Assembly: GCA_949290565.1 (NCBI GenBank)
Contig: CASESH010000016.1
Coordinates: 1-59,640, forward strand
Reading direction: 5' to 3'
Length of the DNA stretch: 59,640 nucleotides
Origin: an uncultured Christensenella sp.
Lineage (GTDB): Bacteria > Bacillota > Clostridia > Christensenellales > UBA1242
The notes beneath the pieces were generated by a model that was not told where the DNA came from, searched no databases, and was given only the letters and a program-made list of their open reading frames with translations. Position numbers and translations under genes: made by a program. Below are positions 42,424 through 53,495 of this stretch, one piece after another; position 1 is the first letter of the stretch; the number at the start of each line of letters is the position of its first letter.

Positions 42424-45400
42424 TTATTTTTTCTTTGGTAAATTTTCTTTACTGTAAACCCACCAACTAAATTTACTTCTCCTTCTATTTCTTATAATAA
42501 TCGCAATAACTATTCCAATAATTATAGAAATAATAATTCCAATAATAATATAAAGTACATATATATTACTACCAATAGAAACATTTACTATACTATCTTC
42601 ACTTATTTTAGACAAATCTTTATCAAATGTATAATACTCAAATAAATTAAGTGGATAGTTATTATTTAAAATTTCAGTATTTACAGTTTGACCATAAGTT
42701 ACATTACTTTCAATAATTTCCCCGTTTGGAAGAATAAAAGTAATCTTATATATATCTGGAACATAAAGAGCATTAACAGTCATATCACTTGTAATATTTG
42801 TTAATTGTTTTTCTTCCCAAGTTGGAGAACTTTGAGTGTAATGTTCTTTCATAGGAATATTAGGTAATGTTTGATTTAATTCTTGACCATGCTGTACAGA
42901 ATAAGTTGCAACAACTTTTCCATCTGCAACAAAGTTTATTTCATAAATATTTATTGTTATGCCCTCTAATTCAATTTTAAAATTTTCATTTGCTTGTTTA
43001 ACTACATAAGAATATTTGTCTAACCCGCTATAAATTGGATTTAACTGCTCCCTATAATCTCCATAAACTGCATAAACTTTCATTTTTTGATATGACTTAT
43101 TATACTCACTTGACAAGACAACATCAAAAAAATAATCCTTTCCAAATTCGATTTGCGAATTACCTTGAACCTCTTGCCCTACTGTATTTTCAGGCAATGT
43201 AACTGAATAAACAATAATATCAAATTTTGCATAAAGAGTTAAATCGTTGTAACTTCCCTGTTTAATTTCAACAATCCTTTCTCCTAAAAAGTTTTCATTA
43301 TCGTACCAACCATCAAAAACATAACCTTCCTTTTTAGGTTCTTCAATTACAAAACTATCTTTTATAGTAAAATATGTTTCGGCATCTGCTGGTAATGAGC
43401 CACCATCTAATTCATAATTTAAGTTATATTTAATTATGTCAAACTCAGCAACAAATGTTGTATCTTTTTCTATAATGTAATCTTGTAAATCTACTCTAAA
43501 ATCATCTACCTTCCAACAAATAAACTCATAACCTAAAATATTAGTGTTTACACTGTCTGGTAATATAGAAAATTTTGTAAAGTGTTCTACATTTTGAATG
43601 GTAATAATATCATCAAACAAAACAAAATTTACGGTATAATTATTATAGATAATATAGTATCTTCCACTATTTATAGTACAAGAGAAGTTGGGATTATTAC
43701 TAACAGCATTTATTATGTAACCAGAATCATTTTTTCTTGTTAAATTATTTATAGGTTTATTAGCATATTCATAACAAGTAAATTCTAGTTGCAAATCCTC
43801 GCTAATTTGACTACCAACAACCTCATAGCCATTATAAATAATTTGATTAAAGTCATTCAATACTTGTCCATAGTATCTTGTAACATCTAAAATATTAACA
43901 ATGATTGGAAGTGGAAGTATTTCAAAATATGTATCTTGATTGGATAAAACCAAATTATAATTCTTAACTAAACTATTTCCTAAGCTTAGCGAGCCCAAAT
44001 TTATTAGGTAAATTCCAACATCCTCTCCCTGAGTCCTAGATAAACTACCAACCAATTCTAATGTATCAAAAGAACACAAATTTTTAACGTTATAAAGAAG
44101 TGTTTTTTCTTGCTTTGAATATAACTTAGATTGGTTACTATCTGGAATGACAATTAACTCTCTTTTATTAATAGTATAAACTAGGTTATCTTTATTCTCA
44201 AAGACAATATTATAATTTTCCTTTCTAAATTCTCCGTAATCTTGTAAACTAAGGTTTCCGGCACTAATTACATATTCGCCAACACTTTCAGAAAAATTGC
44301 TAAGAGACAATTCACCACTAAAACTAGGAATTTGATTTGCAACATTGTTTGAATATCTAAACAATATATTATTACTTTCGCCATAAATTCTAGATTGATT
44401 TGCAATTGGCGTTATAACTAAATCTCTTTTTTGAATTGTAAGTGTTTTTGTTTGTACAAGTGTGTCGTAATTTTTTAAATTAAATTGAATTGTAATTTGA
44501 TATTCTCCAACATTTACTTTTCCAATTTTTTCTGTACTGCCTTTTTGTTCATCAAAAGTTCCACCCTCACAATACTTTACTATAATATCATTTTGGTATT
44601 CTTGTGGAACAGTAAAATCTATAAAATGTTCTTGATTGTTATAAACAAATATATTGTCTTCAAAAACAATGCCCTGTATTTGACCATTAGAAATAAAAAA
44701 CTTATTTTCATTTACTAGCACTAAATAATAGTTTGATGCCTTGGTTGTTAAAACATTATTTTCATAGTTATCAACTAATTTTAGTTTATCTATGTTATAA
44801 GAATAGTAACCTACATCTTCTCCACTTTCCCTAGTTAAATAACCTTCAATTTTTACATTTTCATTAATAGCAGAATTAGAAAAAGTATAAGTAAATTTAG
44901 GGTCGTCTTGCTTAAAAACTTTTGTTTGTCCTGCGTTTGGAGTAATGTAAATTGGTCTACGATAGATGTTATATTTAATCTTGTCTGGGTTAAAAACTAA
45001 TTCATAATTATCAGCACTAAAATACTCATAATTATTCAAACTACTGCCGGGGTTATCTCTTAAAGAATAGTTATTTAAAATAAAAGCATATTCATCAACA
45101 TCTTCTCCACTCTCTCTTGTAAAGTCGAGTGTTAAATCTGGTTTTTCGTTTCCAACCAAATTCTCTATTTCATAAACAAAAGCACTATCTAGTTCTCCGT
45201 AAATCTTATGTTTATTAGTTGGAATGATATTAAGTTTTCTTTTAGTTATTTCAAATTTTACATTTTCAACAAAAGTTATAAAATAATTTCCACTCTTAAA
45301 ATTGTCTTTTGTTGCTAATTTTAAGTTACCTAGCGTGATATTATATTGTCCTACATTCTCTCCGCTTTCCCTTGACAACCTTCCCGTTACTTGTGGTATT

Positions 45401-47439
45401 TCTTGGTTAACAATATTAGAAAATGTATAATTTATAATTCCATCTTTATCGCCATAAATTTTTGAATTGTCATCATCTGGTGTAAGAATAAGTTCACGAG
45501 GAAGAATTTTAACTGTTAGGCTATCATAAACATCCTCATATAAATTTGCAACAATTTTTATATATACTATATAAAATGATACTTGATTATTATCATCATA
45601 TAACACATCTTTAATCTCAGGAAAAATCTTAGACCAAGCATTACCGGTTAAACTATAATAAATGTCATAATCACTTGTTGAATAAACATTAATTGTTGGA
45701 ATTTTAACTTGACCATCATAAGTAGATTCAATATCATTAACGCTATACTCTAAACTACCAACCGAAGTCTCAACAACCATAGGATATATACATTCTATAC
45801 TAGAACCATCAAAATTAGTTGTAGAATATATACTCCACCCCGAAGTTGGTCGTGTAGTAAAATATGTTGGTGAAGAAATAGATTGGTCAGAATTATTATT
45901 CATAAAGAAAATTGGTCCATCAATATTTTCAACAATGATAGCAAAATAATCTCCATTAATTACTATATCATCAATTATATCAATGGTAAAAAACCCTGTT
46001 TGATTAGAAGAAAATAAATATTCATCACCAGAAGTAGCGTTTTTATTTTTAATAGGAATCTTATTTTGAAATATGTTAGTAAGCGAACTACTTGCATTCT
46101 TTACATCTTGATAGGAAATATTATTAATTAAATAAACCCTAAAAGAAGTTGTATCGTTATTATTAGTGTATAGTCCTGTGTTTGAATCATAACTTGATAC
46201 ACACACCGTAGGAACTTTTATAAGTTCTAATTTTTGACTTTTATAATCAGAAACTTGAAAGAAGTTTGTTAAATAAGCGTTATTATTTGTCTCAAAATAA
46301 GAGGTTGTATATGTATTACCATTTTCACTAATAGTTACAAATCTGTTTTGATATTCCGAATTTAACATATTATCATATGTATAAGAAGTTTCATCTTTTT
46401 CTCCAACTCTTATAAAACCTGTAACATTATTTTCAACTTGATAATCATCATAAAATATATAAAAATAACCACCATTACCAAAACTTGTACCATAAGAGTT
46501 TTGTGCAATATAGGCACCCTTATGACCATTGCTATCAAAATTATCGTCCCAACCCACAAGTGTAACTAAATGATTTGATGAGGCAATGGTTGAGTTGCAA
46601 AATGAAGAATTGTTAAACAAATAATTAGTATCATAGGCAATAGACGCAGTAACAGCACCATAAGTCATTATATGAGTTTTTATATCGTTTCTTAAATCTT
46701 CAATTTTTTGGTCTGTAATTGATTGAGAAATTCCCTGTTTATCATCATTTTTTTCAATAATCTCTCTTGATGGAAAAAAATAAGATTCAAGAGCAACATA
46801 ATTAGAATCGACCGGTTGGTATTGATTAAGTTTTAAGTCGTAACTTTCCAATATGATACTATCATTTGACCAATTTAACGACTCACTAGTCGAAGAAGAT
46901 GGATTCTCCCAACTTTGTTCATAAACTGCCCCATTTGTTGAAAGATATTCATATGCAAGTTCAAAACTACCACCACCAAAGCTATCATAACCTCTTGACA
47001 ACTTAAAAACATTATAAGCCAAGTCAACTTCACTAAAATTTAAAGTTTGTTCTATACTTACTATGCCTAGTTTATACAAAGTTGACTCAAAAGAAGTTAA
47101 TGTTGCAAAAGCCCAACAAATATTTGTCCCTCTCTGATTTCCAACATTATTAGGATAATTTTCAGAATATTTATTGTATGTAGAGAAATTATAAAGAGAA
47201 TAAGCCTCGGGTAATGACTGACTCTGAGAAGAAGCAATTTGTTCATCTTGAACAAATAGATTTGTATCATCAGTCACATTACTTTGATAAGAAAGATTTT
47301 CCTGCGCATAATTTACTTTATAATTATCAAATTTGTTGAAATCAAATAAGAAAGATAAAGATATTAAATTAGAAAAGAATAGTGCTAAAATAACACTAAA
47401 TAATACGAATATTTTCTTTGATTTAAAAACTTTTTTCAT
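42424..47439 (-). CDS. Membrane-anchored papain-like (C1) surface protease with MBG and InlB-type repeats
   Basis: 1671 residues from the ATG at 47437-47439, chosen because AAAGGA is 6 bases upstream and a signal peptide (KKVFKSKKIFVLFSVILALF) follows. A C1 peptidase domain spans about 85-345, with Q102, C108 (TNICWAFAT), H290 (NHLVTLVGW) and N314 (AQNSYG), the full catalytic set. Five or more MBG-like repeats (about 640-1250) share the pattern xIYGxxD and SRESGExVGxY. Two InlB/Listeria-Bacteroides-type repeats follow (about 1340-1480; YVFDGWYDNENF). A single C-terminal helix precedes RNRRRSKFSWW. There is no LPxTG motif. Likely a secreted, cell-bound enzyme or adhesin-protease. Confidence 0.88.
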   Translation of the reverse strand: MKKVFKSKKIFVLFSVILALFFSNLISLSFLFDFNKFDNYKVNYAQENLSYQSNVTDDTNLFVQDEQIASSQSQSLPEAYSLYNFSTYNKYSENYPNNVGNQRGTNICWAFATLTSFESTLYKLGIVSIEQTLNFSEVDLAYNVFKLSRGYDSFGGGSFELAYEYLSTNGAVYEQSWENPSSSTSESLNWSNDSIILESYDLKLNQYQPVDSNYVALESYFFPSREIIEKNDDKQGISQSITDQKIEDLRNDIKTHIMTYGAVTASIAYDTNYLFNNSSFCNSTIASSNHLVTLVGWDDNFDSNGHKGAYIAQNSYGTSFGNGGYFYIFYDDYQVENNVTGFIRVGEKDETSYTYDNMLNSEYQNRFVTISENGNTYTTSYFETNNNAYLTNFFQVSDYKSQKLELIKVPTVCVSSYDSNTGLYTNNNDTTSFRVYLINNISYQDVKNASSSLTNIFQNKIPIKNKNATSGDEYLFSSNQTGFFTIDIIDDIVINGDYFAIIVENIDGPIFFMNNNSDQSISSPTYFTTRPTSGWSIYSTTNFDGSSIECIYPMVVETSVGSLEYSVNDIESTYDGQVKIPTINVYSTSDYDIYYSLTGNAWSKIFPEIKDVLYDDNNQVSFYIVYIKIVANLYEDVYDSLTVKILPRELILTPDDDNSKIYGDKDGIINYTFSNIVNQEIPQVTGRLSRESGENVGQYNITLGNLKLATKDNFKSGNYFITFVENVKFEITKRKLNIIPTNKHKIYGELDSAFVYEIENLVGNEKPDLTLDFTRESGEDVDEYAFILNNYSLRDNPGSSLNNYEYFSADNYELVFNPDKIKYNIYRRPIYITPNAGQTKVFKQDDPKFTYTFSNSAINENVKIEGYLTRESGEDVGYYSYNIDKLKLVDNYENNVLTTKASNYYLVLVNENKFFISNGQIQGIVFEDNIFVYNNQEHFIDFTVPQEYQNDIIVKYCEGGTFDEQKGSTEKIGKVNVGEYQITIQFNLKNYDTLVQTKTLTIQKRDLVITPIANQSRIYGESNNILFRYSNNVANQIPSFSGELSLSNFSESVGEYVISAGNLSLQDYGEFRKENYNIVFENKDNLVYTINKRELIVIPDSNQSKLYSKQEKTLLYNVKNLCSFDTLELVGSLSRTQGEDVGIYLINLGSLSLGNSLVKNYNLVLSNQDTYFEILPLPIIVNILDVTRYYGQVLNDFNQIIYNGYEVVGSQISEDLQLEFTCYEYANKPINNLTRKNDSGYIINAVSNNPNFSCTINSGRYYIIYNNYTVNFVLFDDIITIQNVEHFTKFSILPDSVNTNILGYEFICWKVDDFRVDLQDYIIEKDTTFVAEFDIIKYNLNYELDGGSLPADAETYFTIKDSFVIEEPKKEGYVFDGWYDNENFLGERIVEIKQGSYNDLTLYAKFDIIVYSVTLPENTVGQEVQGNSQIEFGKDYFFDVVLSSEYNKSYQKMKVYAVYGDYREQLNPIYSGLDKYSYVVKQANENFKIELEGITINIYEINFVADGKVVATYSVQHGQELNQTLPNIPMKEHYTQSSPTWEEKQLTNITSDMTVNALYVPDIYKITFILPNGEIIESNVTYGQTVNTEILNNNYPLNLFEYYTFDKDLSKISEDSIVNVSIGSNIYVLYIIIGIIISIIIGIVIAIIIRNRRRSKFSWWVYSKENLPKKK

Positions 47440-47479
47440 ATTAAATCCTTTTCTATCCATAGTTAAAATACTAAATATA

Positions 47480-47509
47480 ATTATATAATATAGTATAAAT
47501 TTAAGTCAA
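47480..47509 (-). promoter_or_regulatory. Promoter of the surface protease gene
   Basis: Minus strand TTGACT (47504-47509), 18-bp spacer, perfect TATAAT (47480-47485), 41 bases from the start codon. Confidence 0.65.
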
Positions 47510-47808
47510 CTTTTTAAACATTTAAATTACAAATTAAAACAAATAAAATTATCTTTTTAATCAACAACAAAAATAAAAAAATCTTTATTAAAAAACAAAC
47601 TTAAACTCTTTAAAAATAATTTGGCAATAAAAAATGTAAAAATTTGACTATAATTATTCATAAAGGGTTCTTATTTCTTAAAAATAAAATAATTTTACAA
47701 AAAGTTTATTAAAATATTTTTAAAAAAGAATAATGAATTTTATACTAAAAATATAATAATCATTTAAAATTTTGAAAACTTAGGAAAAAATTAAATTGAC
47801 TATTTTAA
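47510..47808. other. AT-rich region between the protease gene and the V-ATPase operon
   Basis: About 300 bases. No open frame with a ribosome site and no clear terminator for the V-ATPase operon. Only loose A/T runs are visible. Confidence 0.5.
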
Positions 47809-48456
47809 CTATTTTTTTGACTCAATAATAGATTTAACTTTTAACATTCTTACTTTTGAAACTCTTTCGTTTTCATCAATTTTCATAGAAATATACTTTA
47901 TCGTTTCAACAAACTGAGGAATAAGCACAAATTCTAGAGCATTAACCCTTCTTTTAGATTTTTCAATCTCACTTGCTAAAATTTGACAGGTTTTTTCAAT
48001 TTGACATAAATTTATTAATTCTGGGAACAACTCATTTACTTTTTTAACTAAATTATCAAAACGTGGATTTGTGTCTATATATGAATAAGGCAAAACATTA
48101 CCATAAGTTAATTGACTATCATATTTTTTTTGTATATTTAAACTTGGGACCTGTATATTTAAAATTGAGTTATAACTACTTTCTATTGTAAAACTATTAT
48201 TTAAGACTAAAAATGTTTGTAATATTTCATTTTTAAACATAAAAGATTTTGCAAATGTAAAATCATTTAATAAAGTGATAAACTTATTTTGCATTTCTTC
48301 CCTTAACGCAAAATTCTTTTTAACTAAAATTGAGTATCTTCTTATAAGTTCATCAGTTTTGTCTTTTAACATTTTGTGCCCTTTTTGAGCAATAGACAAT
48401 CTTTGTTTTAATGTTTTTAACTGAATTCTAGTTGGATTAACGTTTAGTCTTGACAA
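47809..48456 (-). CDS. ntpD: V-type ATPase subunit D
   Basis: 215 residues from a TTG start, with AAAGGGGG about 9 bases upstream. Central rotor stalk of the A/V-ATPase. Family signatures: VNPTRIQLKTLKQRLSIAQKGHKMLKDK at the N terminus (shown by residues such as KGHKMLKDK) and TNRRVNALE-type SKRRVNALEFVLIPQF near the C terminus. It is the last gene of the nine-gene operon and follows the B subunit by 16 bases. Confidence 0.95.
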   Translation of the reverse strand: MSRLNVNPTRIQLKTLKQRLSIAQKGHKMLKDKTDELIRRYSILVKKNFALREEMQNKFITLLNDFTFAKSFMFKNEILQTFLVLNNSFTIESSYNSILNIQVPSLNIQKKYDSQLTYGNVLPYSYIDTNPRFDNLVKKVNELFPELINLCQIEKTCQILASEIEKSKRRVNALEFVLIPQFVETIKYISMKIDENERVSKVRMLKVKSIIESKK

Positions 48457-48472
48457 TACAACTGACCCCCTT

Positions 48473-49837
48473 TTAATTTAAATATTTATTTATAAAACTC
48501 TCTCTTACTCTTTTCAATTCTTCTCTTGGCAACATTTTAAGTAATTTCCAACCTAAATCTAACGTTTCTGTTATAGACCTATTGACTTCAAATCCTTGAT
48601 TTATATATTCCTGTTCAAACACCTCAGCAAATTTTGCAAATAATTTATCATTATCACTAATCGCACCCTCTCCTAAAATAGTTGATAGTTCCTTTGCTTC
48701 TTTACCACGAGCATATGAAGAAAATAATTGATTCATATTATCACTGTGGTCTTCTCGTGTTTTACCTTCTCCAATTCCCTTATCTTTTAATCTTGAAAGA
48801 GATGGTAAAACATCAATTGGCGGATTTATACCTTTTTTATAAAGTTCTCTTGATAATAAAATCTGTCCTTCCGTAATGTAACCTGTTAAATCTGGAATTG
48901 GGTGAGTTTTGTCATCTTCTGGCATAGTCAAAATTGGAATTTGTGTAATTGAACCTTTTTTATCTTTAATTCTTCCAGCCCTTTCATAAATATTTGCTAA
49001 ATCAGTGTACATATATCCCGGGTATCCTCGCCTACTTGGGACTTCCTTCTTTGCTGATGAAATTTCTCTTAACGCCTCAGCATAACTTGTCATATCTGTT
49101 AAAATAACTAAAACATTCATATCTAAGTCAAATGCTAGATATTCAGCACAAGTTAAAGCCATTCTAGGTGTAACAATTCTTTCAATCGCTGGGTCATTGG
49201 CAAGATTTATAAACATTACGCTTCTTTCAATTGCTCCGGTGTCTTCAAAACTCTTTTTGTAAAATTGATATTCCTCAAAAGTAATTCCCATAGCACAAAA
49301 AACAATGGCAAACTTATCATTCTTATTTAGAACTTTTGATTGAGAAACAATCTGAGCAATTAAGTTAGCGTGTGGCAGTCCACTCATTGAAAAAATTGGT
49401 AACTTTTGACCTCTTACCAAAGTGTTTAATCCGTCAATGGCAGAAATTCCCGTTTGAATAAATTCATTTGGATAATCTCTCATTGCAGGATTTATCGGTT
49501 GACCATTTATATCTATCTTTTTTTCAGGAATGATTTCTTCCCCATCATCAATTGGTTTTCCTAAACCATTAAAAATTCGTCCTAACATATCTTTTGAAAC
49601 GCCAAGTTCTAAACCATGACCTAAAAATCTTACTCTACTACTACTTGGTTTAAGCCCATTGACATTTTCAAACAACTGAACAACTGCTTTGTCTTTATCA
49701 ACTTCAAGAACCTTCCCAAGACGAAAGGAGCCATCTTGCTCAACCACTTGAACAAGTTCATCATACTTTACCCCAAGCACACCCTCTACTACCATTAACG
49801 GACTTACAATCTCTTTTATGTTTTTATATTCTTTCAT
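48473..49837 (-). CDS. ntpB: V-type ATPase subunit B
   Basis: 454 residues. Non-catalytic nucleotide-binding subunit of the A3B3 head. It lacks a full Walker A lysine motif, as is usual for B ([12 protein letters not shown]). Other signatures are [33 protein letters not shown] (key piece [20 protein letters not shown]) and [24 protein letters not shown] PSLSRL. Start codon overlaps the A subunit stop (ATGA, 49834-49837). Confidence 0.96.
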   Translation of the reverse strand: MKEYKNIKEIVSPLMVVEGVLGVKYDELVQVVEQDGSFRLGKVLEVDKDKAVVQLFENVNGLKPSSSRVRFLGHGLELGVSKDMLGRIFNGLGKPIDDGEEIIPEKKIDINGQPINPAMRDYPNEFIQTGISAIDGLNTLVRGQKLPIFSMSGLPHANLIAQIVSQSKVLNKNDKFAIVFCAMGITFEEYQFYKKSFEDTGAIERSVMFINLANDPAIERIVTPRMALTCAEYLAFDLDMNVLVILTDMTSYAEALREISSAKKEVPSRRGYPGYMYTDLANIYERAGRIKDKKGSITQIPILTMPEDDKTHPIPDLTGYITEGQILLSRELYKKGINPPIDVLPSLSRLKDKGIGEGKTREDHSDNMNQLFSSYARGKEAKELSTILGEGAISDNDKLFAKFAEVFEQEYINQGFEVNRSITETLDLGWKLLKMLPREELKRVRESFINKYLN

Positions 49838-51585
49838 AAACTATCTCCCATGTTAGACTGCAACTCTTTAATTTCTTTTTTTAGAGATTTCATAATGTCA
49901 TCAAACTGAATTAATTTGTTTTCAGGAATATACTTTGCTCTTGCAATCTTTTCTTTTACTTTTAAATTTAGGAGTTCTTTGTACATAACTCCGTTTTGAA
50001 GCGCATCCTTACAAAGTTCAAAATAGGCAAATATTATCTCTAACATTTTGCTTTGTTTTTGAATAGAAGTAAAAGTGTCTATTTCATCAAAGGCATTTTG
50101 ATGTAAAAAATCTTCTCTAATCATTTTTGCAACTTCTAGAATTAGTCTATTTGAATAAGAAAGAGAATCACTTCCAACGAGTCTAACAATTTCTAGCAAA
50201 TGACTTTCTTCTTGTAAGATTGTAGAAACAAATTGTTTCAAGTTATTAAATTTTAGGGAAACATTGTCGGCATACCATTCTTTCAATTTGTCTGAGTATA
50301 ACGAATAACTTTCCAACCAATCTATTGCTGGAAAATGTCTTTGATAGGCAAGCGAAGAACTTAATCCCCAAAAAACTTTTACTATCCTTAAAGTAGCCTG
50401 ACAAACAGGTTCACTTAAATCGCCCCCGGCTGGTGAAACAGCACCAATAGCCGTAATTGAACCATAAAAATTACCCAAAGTCATAACAACTCCTGCCCTT
50501 TCATAAAATTCTGCTAACCTACTAGAAAGATAAGCCGGATATCCTTCCTCTCCCGGCATTTCTTCTAATCTACCACTCATTTCTCTAAGCGCCTCTGCCC
50601 AACGTGAAGTCGAATCTGCCATTATTGCTACGTTGTAACCCATATCTCTAAAATACTCTGCAATTGTTATACCGGTATAAATTGATGCTTCTCTTGCTGA
50701 AACAGGCATATCAGAAGTATTTGCTATTAAAACTGTTCTATTTATTAGCTTTTGACCTGTTTTTGGGTCAATTATGTGAGGAAATTCATTTAAAACATCC
50801 GTCATCTCATTTCCTCTTTCCCCACATCCAATATAGATTATTATGTCTGCTTCTGCCCATTTTGCAAGTTGATGTTGAACAATTGTCTTTCCACTACCAA
50901 ATGGTCCAGGAACACACGCAACCCCACCAAGAGCAACCGGAAAAAGTGTATCTATAATTCTTTGACCTGTTAAAAGTGGTTTAGTTGGTACAATTTTATT
51001 TTGAAAAGGTCTAGGTTTTCTTACCGGCCATTTTGTCAACATACAAACTTCCGTTTTATCTATAACGGCAATAGTTTGAGTAATGTTAAAATTACCTTCC
51101 TTAATCTTGCTTACTTTTCCAAAAACACCAATAGGTACAAGAATTTTATGTTTAATAGCAACTGTTTCTTGAACATAACCAAGTTCATCTCCCGGACTAA
51201 CCATATCTCCATTTTTAACTGTTGGATGAAATAGCCATAATTTTTCTCTATCTAAATTATCTACTTCAATTCCACGAACAATATTGTTGCCATATTTTTG
51301 AGCAATTTTGTCAAGTGGTCTTTGAATACCATCAAAAATACTTGTAAGTAGTCCCGGAGCAAGTTCAACGCTGAGAGGCTCATCTGTTGAAATTACTTGT
51401 TCTCCCGGACCAACCCCACTAGTCTGCTCATAAACTTGAACTGAGGCTTTATCTCCTCTAAGTTGAATAATTTCTCCAATTAGATTTTTACTACCAATTT
51501 TGACAACATCATACAACTTGCAATCTTTCATTCCCTCGACTTCAATAAGTGGTCCTGAAACTTTTGTAACAATTCCCTTAATCAT
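49834..51585 (-). CDS. ntpA: V-type ATPase catalytic subunit A
   Basis: 583 residues. Catalytic subunit that hydrolyses ATP. Walker [18 protein letters not shown] (about 231-247), the bulge domain with [16 protein letters not shown], Walker B region, GERGNEM, and [12 protein letters not shown]. The ribosome site AGGAGG is 6 bases before the ATG, which overlaps the F subunit gene by 8 bases. Rotor and stator partner genes surround it, so this is the working ATPase of the cell or the main one. Confidence 0.97.
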   Translation of the reverse strand: MIKGIVTKVSGPLIEVEGMKDCKLYDVVKIGSKNLIGEIIQLRGDKASVQVYEQTSGVGPGEQVISTDEPLSVELAPGLLTSIFDGIQRPLDKIAQKYGNNIVRGIEVDNLDREKLWLFHPTVKNGDMVSPGDELGYVQETVAIKHKILVPIGVFGKVSKIKEGNFNITQTIAVIDKTEVCMLTKWPVRKPRPFQNKIVPTKPLLTGQRIIDTLFPVALGGVACVPGPFGSGKTIVQHQLAKWAEADIIIYIGCGERGNEMTDVLNEFPHIIDPKTGQKLINRTVLIANTSDMPVSAREASIYTGITIAEYFRDMGYNVAIMADSTSRWAEALREMSGRLEEMPGEEGYPAYLSSRLAEFYERAGVVMTLGNFYGSITAIGAVSPAGGDLSEPVCQATLRIVKVFWGLSSSLAYQRHFPAIDWLESYSLYSDKLKEWYADNVSLKFNNLKQFVSTILQEESHLLEIVRLVGSDSLSYSNRLILEVAKMIREDFLHQNAFDEIDTFTSIQKQSKMLEIIFAYFELCKDALQNGVMYKELLNLKVKEKIARAKYIPENKLIQFDDIMKSLKKEIKELQSNMGDSL

Positions 51586-51907
51586 TCTTTCCCTCCTGCA
51601 AGGTTAAACTAATACCAAGCGACTTTTTTACGTTTTCATCTAATTGTTTTAGTAAGCCTTCACTGTCATTTTTTGATGTTGGTAAAACAAGTATTAATGG
51701 GTAAACTTTATCTGAATAGTCTTTTATAATATCAAAAACAAATTGAGCATAGTTGTTTGTTATAAATATTATTTTATACAAAGATAAGAGTTTACTAAAA
51801 ACTACTCTGGTATCTTCTTGTCCTTGTGGCTCATAAACATCACAACAAGCCACTTTAAAAATTGCTATTTGGTCTAAACTTCCTATAAAAGCAATATTGT
51901 TTTTCAT
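51578..51907 (-). CDS. ntpF: V-type ATPase subunit F
   Basis: 109 residues from the ATG at 51905-51907, preceded by AGGAG at 6 bases; an in-frame ATG further upstream (51928) lies before that site. Small central-stalk subunit. Features [21 protein letters not shown] N terminus (typical IGD..T..GF pattern, weakly kept) and the C-terminal KSLGISLTL. The sequence is divergent, but size, order between C and A and fold pattern support the call. Confidence 0.85.
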   Translation of the reverse strand: MKNNIAFIGSLDQIAIFKVACCDVYEPQGQEDTRVVFSKLLSLYKIIFITNNYAQFVFDIIKDYSDKVYPLILVLPTSKNDSEGLLKQLDENVKKSLGISLTLQEGKND

Positions 51908-51957
51908 TTTTTCTCCTATACAAAGCAAGATAAAAGTATAAGTTAAAATAAAATAAT

Positions 51958-52884
51958 TTAATATTCAATAATTTTTGGTTTATGTTCTATGTTATTATAA
52001 AAACAATTAAAAACCATACTTAAATTTCTAATTTCTATCATTTTCTCAAATATATAATTTATAAATGGAACTTCGGTATTTATTTCATTTTTTTTAGGTT
52101 TTAACTTTTTTAGAAAAAACATTTCCTTAGGATAAAAAACATTTTTTTCATCTTCTATCATATCAAAAATATTTTTTGCTATATTCCTTAAAGCATCATC
52201 TTGAATTAAATATAAAGCATTTTCTTTTTTATTAAATAATTCTTCTAAAATATCTAAATTGAGACTTCCACATTCGACCATTTGAGATTTAAAATGATTA
52301 ATATCATTACTTCTTGCTAAAATACAAATGTTTGTTATATCTAAATCAAAAAAGCATAACTCTTTTATTATTCCCTTTTTAAAGATTTCTTTTAAGGCCT
52401 GATATTTTCTTTTTTTAAAAAATAAATCAACTTTTGCACTGTCATTACTTATATTTAACTCGTAAAAATCTTCTAATGTTTTATATAAATGCTTACTAAA
52501 ACAGTTGAATTTTTTTTGATTTATGGCAGTCTTAATTTGTTTTATTGAAAATTCTCCCTCAATTAAATCTAAATTACAATCCTTTTTTAACAACTCATAT
52601 TTTATCAAAGTTTGGACATTGTCAAAATCAAGAGGCGTTAGGAAAAAACTAGTTACTTGTTTGTTCGGACTTTGTTTTTTTATAAACTCAAATAATCGTT
52701 TTAAACTTATCTTTAAAATACTATCTAAGTTATTTTGAGTATTTAATAATTCTTCATAATCAGTTTGAGATAAATTGTTAATTAACTCTTGTTCTGTAAC
52801 ACTATTTAGCAATTTATCAAGCGTTTCTTTTTTCAAAAGTTTGCTTTCTAATGAAGACACAACACCACTAGCATAAAGATACAA
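51958..52884 (-). CDS. ntpC: V-type ATPase subunit C (AC39-like)
   Basis: 308 residues from a TTG start with AAAGGAG about 9 bases upstream. The funnel-shaped subunit linking the rotor ring to the central stalk. Helical, with the vATP-synt_AC39 pattern: YASGVVSSLESKLL at the start, TPLDFDNVQTLIKY in the first third, and LSMVFNCFYNNI at the end. Conservation is low, as usual. It sits between E and F in the operon. Confidence 0.85.
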   Translation of the reverse strand: MYLYASGVVSSLESKLLKKETLDKLLNSVTEQELINNLSQTDYEELLNTQNNLDSILKISLKRLFEFIKKQSPNKQVTSFFLTPLDFDNVQTLIKYELLKKDCNLDLIEGEFSIKQIKTAINQKKFNCFSKHLYKTLEDFYELNISNDSAKVDLFFKKRKYQALKEIFKKGIIKELCFFDLDITNICILARSNDINHFKSQMVECGSLNLDILEELFNKKENALYLIQDDALRNIAKNIFDMIEDEKNVFYPKEMFFLKKLKPKKNEINTEVPFINYIFEKMIEIRNLSMVFNCFYNNIEHKPKIIEY

Positions 52885-52904
52885 AATTAATTTCTCCTTT
52901 TATT

Positions 52905-53465
52905 TTAGTCAAAAAGTAGTGAAAATATTTGATGCTGATTTTTTTCAAAACTTTCATCAACTAAATAATTTATACTTAAATTTTTATCATAATTACTACT
53001 TGAAAAAATAAATCCCGGTTCACTTCCCTTTTTAATTTTAAGATTTAATTTTTTTACAATCGAAAGAGATTTAATTTCCTCTAATTTAATTTGATTAAAT
53101 AAAACATATACAACTTGATTTTCTTCTGCATTTTTCTTTAAAACTTTTGATATGAAAGCAAGAGTATCTTTTTTAGTCATATTTAAAAGTCTATCAACAG
53201 CCATTTGTTTTAAACTTTTTATAATATCCTGTTTAACTTTTAAAAGAATTTTTTTCTGCTGTATGTTTTGATTTACTAAATATTTTTCTTTTAAAGAATT
53301 AACTTGTTTTTTTATCTCTTTATTTGTTAAATTTTTTTGTTCTAAAATAAACTCCTGCAAAGAAATATTTTCGCTATCAACTTTATTTTTTGCATTAATT
53401 AAATTTTGTTTAGCCTCTAAATTTGCATCATTAATTATTCTTTTCACAATACTATCGCCTTGCAT
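52905..53465 (-). CDS. ntpE: V-type ATPase subunit E
   Basis: 186 residues. Peripheral stalk subunit. The N-terminal half is a long charged coiled coil (about 1-100, rich in Lys/Glu/Gln); the C-terminal globular part is predicted to contact A/B. Family call rests on position between K and C and on size and coiled-coil layout. AGGAGG lies 5 bases before the ATG. Confidence 0.8.
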   Translation of the reverse strand: MQGDSIVKRIINDANLEAKQNLINAKNKVDSENISLQEFILEQKNLTNKEIKKQVNSLKEKYLVNQNIQQKKILLKVKQDIIKSLKQMAVDRLLNMTKKDTLAFISKVLKKNAEENQVVYVLFNQIKLEEIKSLSIVKKLNLKIKKGSEPGFIFSSSNYDKNLSINYLVDESFEKNQHQIFSLLFD

Positions 53466-53495
53466 AATTCCTCCTAATTGAAAGTAATCTAATGA

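Noticed and set aside
42424..42500. LPxTG sorting signal at the end of the surface protease
   Set aside because: The tail ends NLPKKK with no Thr-Gly, and the Lys/Arg-rich part follows the helix directly.
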